Shown: piece after piece, positions 63,425 through 64,000 of the stretch | How the letters are laid out: each line of letters begins with the position of its first letter | Position numbering within the stretch: the first letter of the stretch is position 1 | NCBI RefSeq assembly: GCF_030867095.1 | Contig: NC_081831.1 | Location: 17,026,001-17,090,000 of the forward strand | From: Alligator mississippiensis | Taxonomy: Eukaryota; Chordata; Crocodylia; Alligatoridae | Length of the DNA stretch: 64,000 bases | Reading direction: 5' to 3' | The notes under the pieces: model-generated | Seen by the model: the letters and a program-made list of their open reading frames with translations, nothing else | Told to the model about the DNA's origin: nothing | Database searches by the model: none | Program-made: the position numbers and the translations under genes

Positions 63425-64000
63425 AGATAGAATGGGTGGCTGGGCCAACAATTAGCTGATAGCCTGGTCCTGTTGCTGGACTTGTGGGTCCCCGGCTTTC
63501 AACTTGCTGGTCCAGTGGGAGCCCAGGTTTGTAATCCCAGGTTCCCTCTGCACTGACAGGTAGGGCACAGTTGGGATCTATTCCCTAATCCCAAAATCAT
63601 GTCTCCTGCTATGCTCATGTGGAATGCAGGAGGTGCCATTGCTGGAATCTAGAATCCAGTCCCGTGGTGAATTTAAATGAATGCTGGCTAAGGGCCTTAC
63701 CATGAACACATTATTTCTGACAGTATTGACTAATTTTAAAGTACTGAAAATACCATGTGGAACACTTGCTAAATTTGTTTGAATTGAGTTTAAATATGTA
63801 TTGAGATTAAAAAGCATTGCTATGAGACAGTTGTTTTGCCTACCTGAAATGGATGTGTTCATTTTCATTTTATAGAAGACTGGTGTTTATCATGGTTGAT
63901 ACTGTTAGCATTCTGCATCAAGAGGATTCATATAGAATTTGAATAGCCTTTTATTGCCTGTACTGAATCCTCTTAAGGATAGGTTTTAGTAAAGGATGGG
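63425..64000. other. TBCD: TBCD intron 6, to window end
   Basis: No exon recognised. An acceptor-like ttttatag at about 63870-63877 is not followed by TBCD-like coding sequence. Confidence 0.45.

Noticed and set aside
63868-63960. Possible TBCD exon 7 after an acceptor-like ttttatag
   Set aside because: The following frame gives RLVFIMV rather than the expected FITRPDVK-type sequence, and no supporting donor was found.

Overview
This is nuclear DNA of a non-avian sauropsid, most likely a crocodilian (a turtle is the main alternative). The grounds are intron-bearing vertebrate genes, many CR1 LINE copies, several hAT-type nonautonomous transposons with 8-bp target duplications, MIR-like SINE relics and a Tx1-like LINE piece. 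The species call is inference; no species-specific marker was read. I see no prokaryotic or plasmid genes, no tRNA or rRNA, no CRISPR array and no new multi-gene system.

Three host genes lie head to tail on the plus strand. FN3KRP (ketosamine-3-kinase, 7335-16050) and FN3K (fructosamine-3-kinase, 26731-39168) are complete tandem paralogs. Each has six coding exons with the same intron phases (0,2,1,0,0) and nearly the same exon sizes; they give 309 and 307 residues. TBCD (tubulin folding cofactor D) starts at 44889 and runs off the right edge; its first six coding exons are readable (about 215 codons, against about 1190 residues in the human protein). The order FN3KRP-FN3K-TBCD matches human chromosome 17q25.3. 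The two kinases act in the same protein-deglycation repair pathway. TBCD works in alpha/beta-tubulin assembly and is a neighbour only by position. FN3KRP and TBCD start in CpG-rich promoter regions; FN3K starts in ordinary AT-rich sequence.

Layout: 1-5095 has no gene (a GC-rich repeat block and a 424-bp palindrome). A long CR1 copy (5098-6792) abuts the FN3KRP promoter. 7335-16050 is FN3KRP with five introns full of CR1 and hAT copies. 16051-26730 is the FN3KRP 3' end and an intergenic stretch with one CR1 copy and a fold-back element. 26731-39168 is FN3K. 39169-44888 is the FN3K 3' end, an old CR1/L3-type LINE, a Tx1-like LINE fragment and a small hAT copy just upstream of TBCD. 44889-64000 is the TBCD 5' part, whose first intron alone is over 11 kb and holds nested elements: a solo endogenous-retrovirus LTR inside a CR1 copy, and a CR1 copy inside a hAT element.

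The points most worth a second look are the juxtaposed acceptor/donor-like motif at the start of FN3KRP exon 4, a fold-back repeat family of which one copy has a perfect 15-bp flanking duplication, hAT elements whose interiors are GC-rich low-complexity cores, a 0.5-kb palindrome in TBCD intron 3, and the CpG asymmetry between the two kinase promoters.
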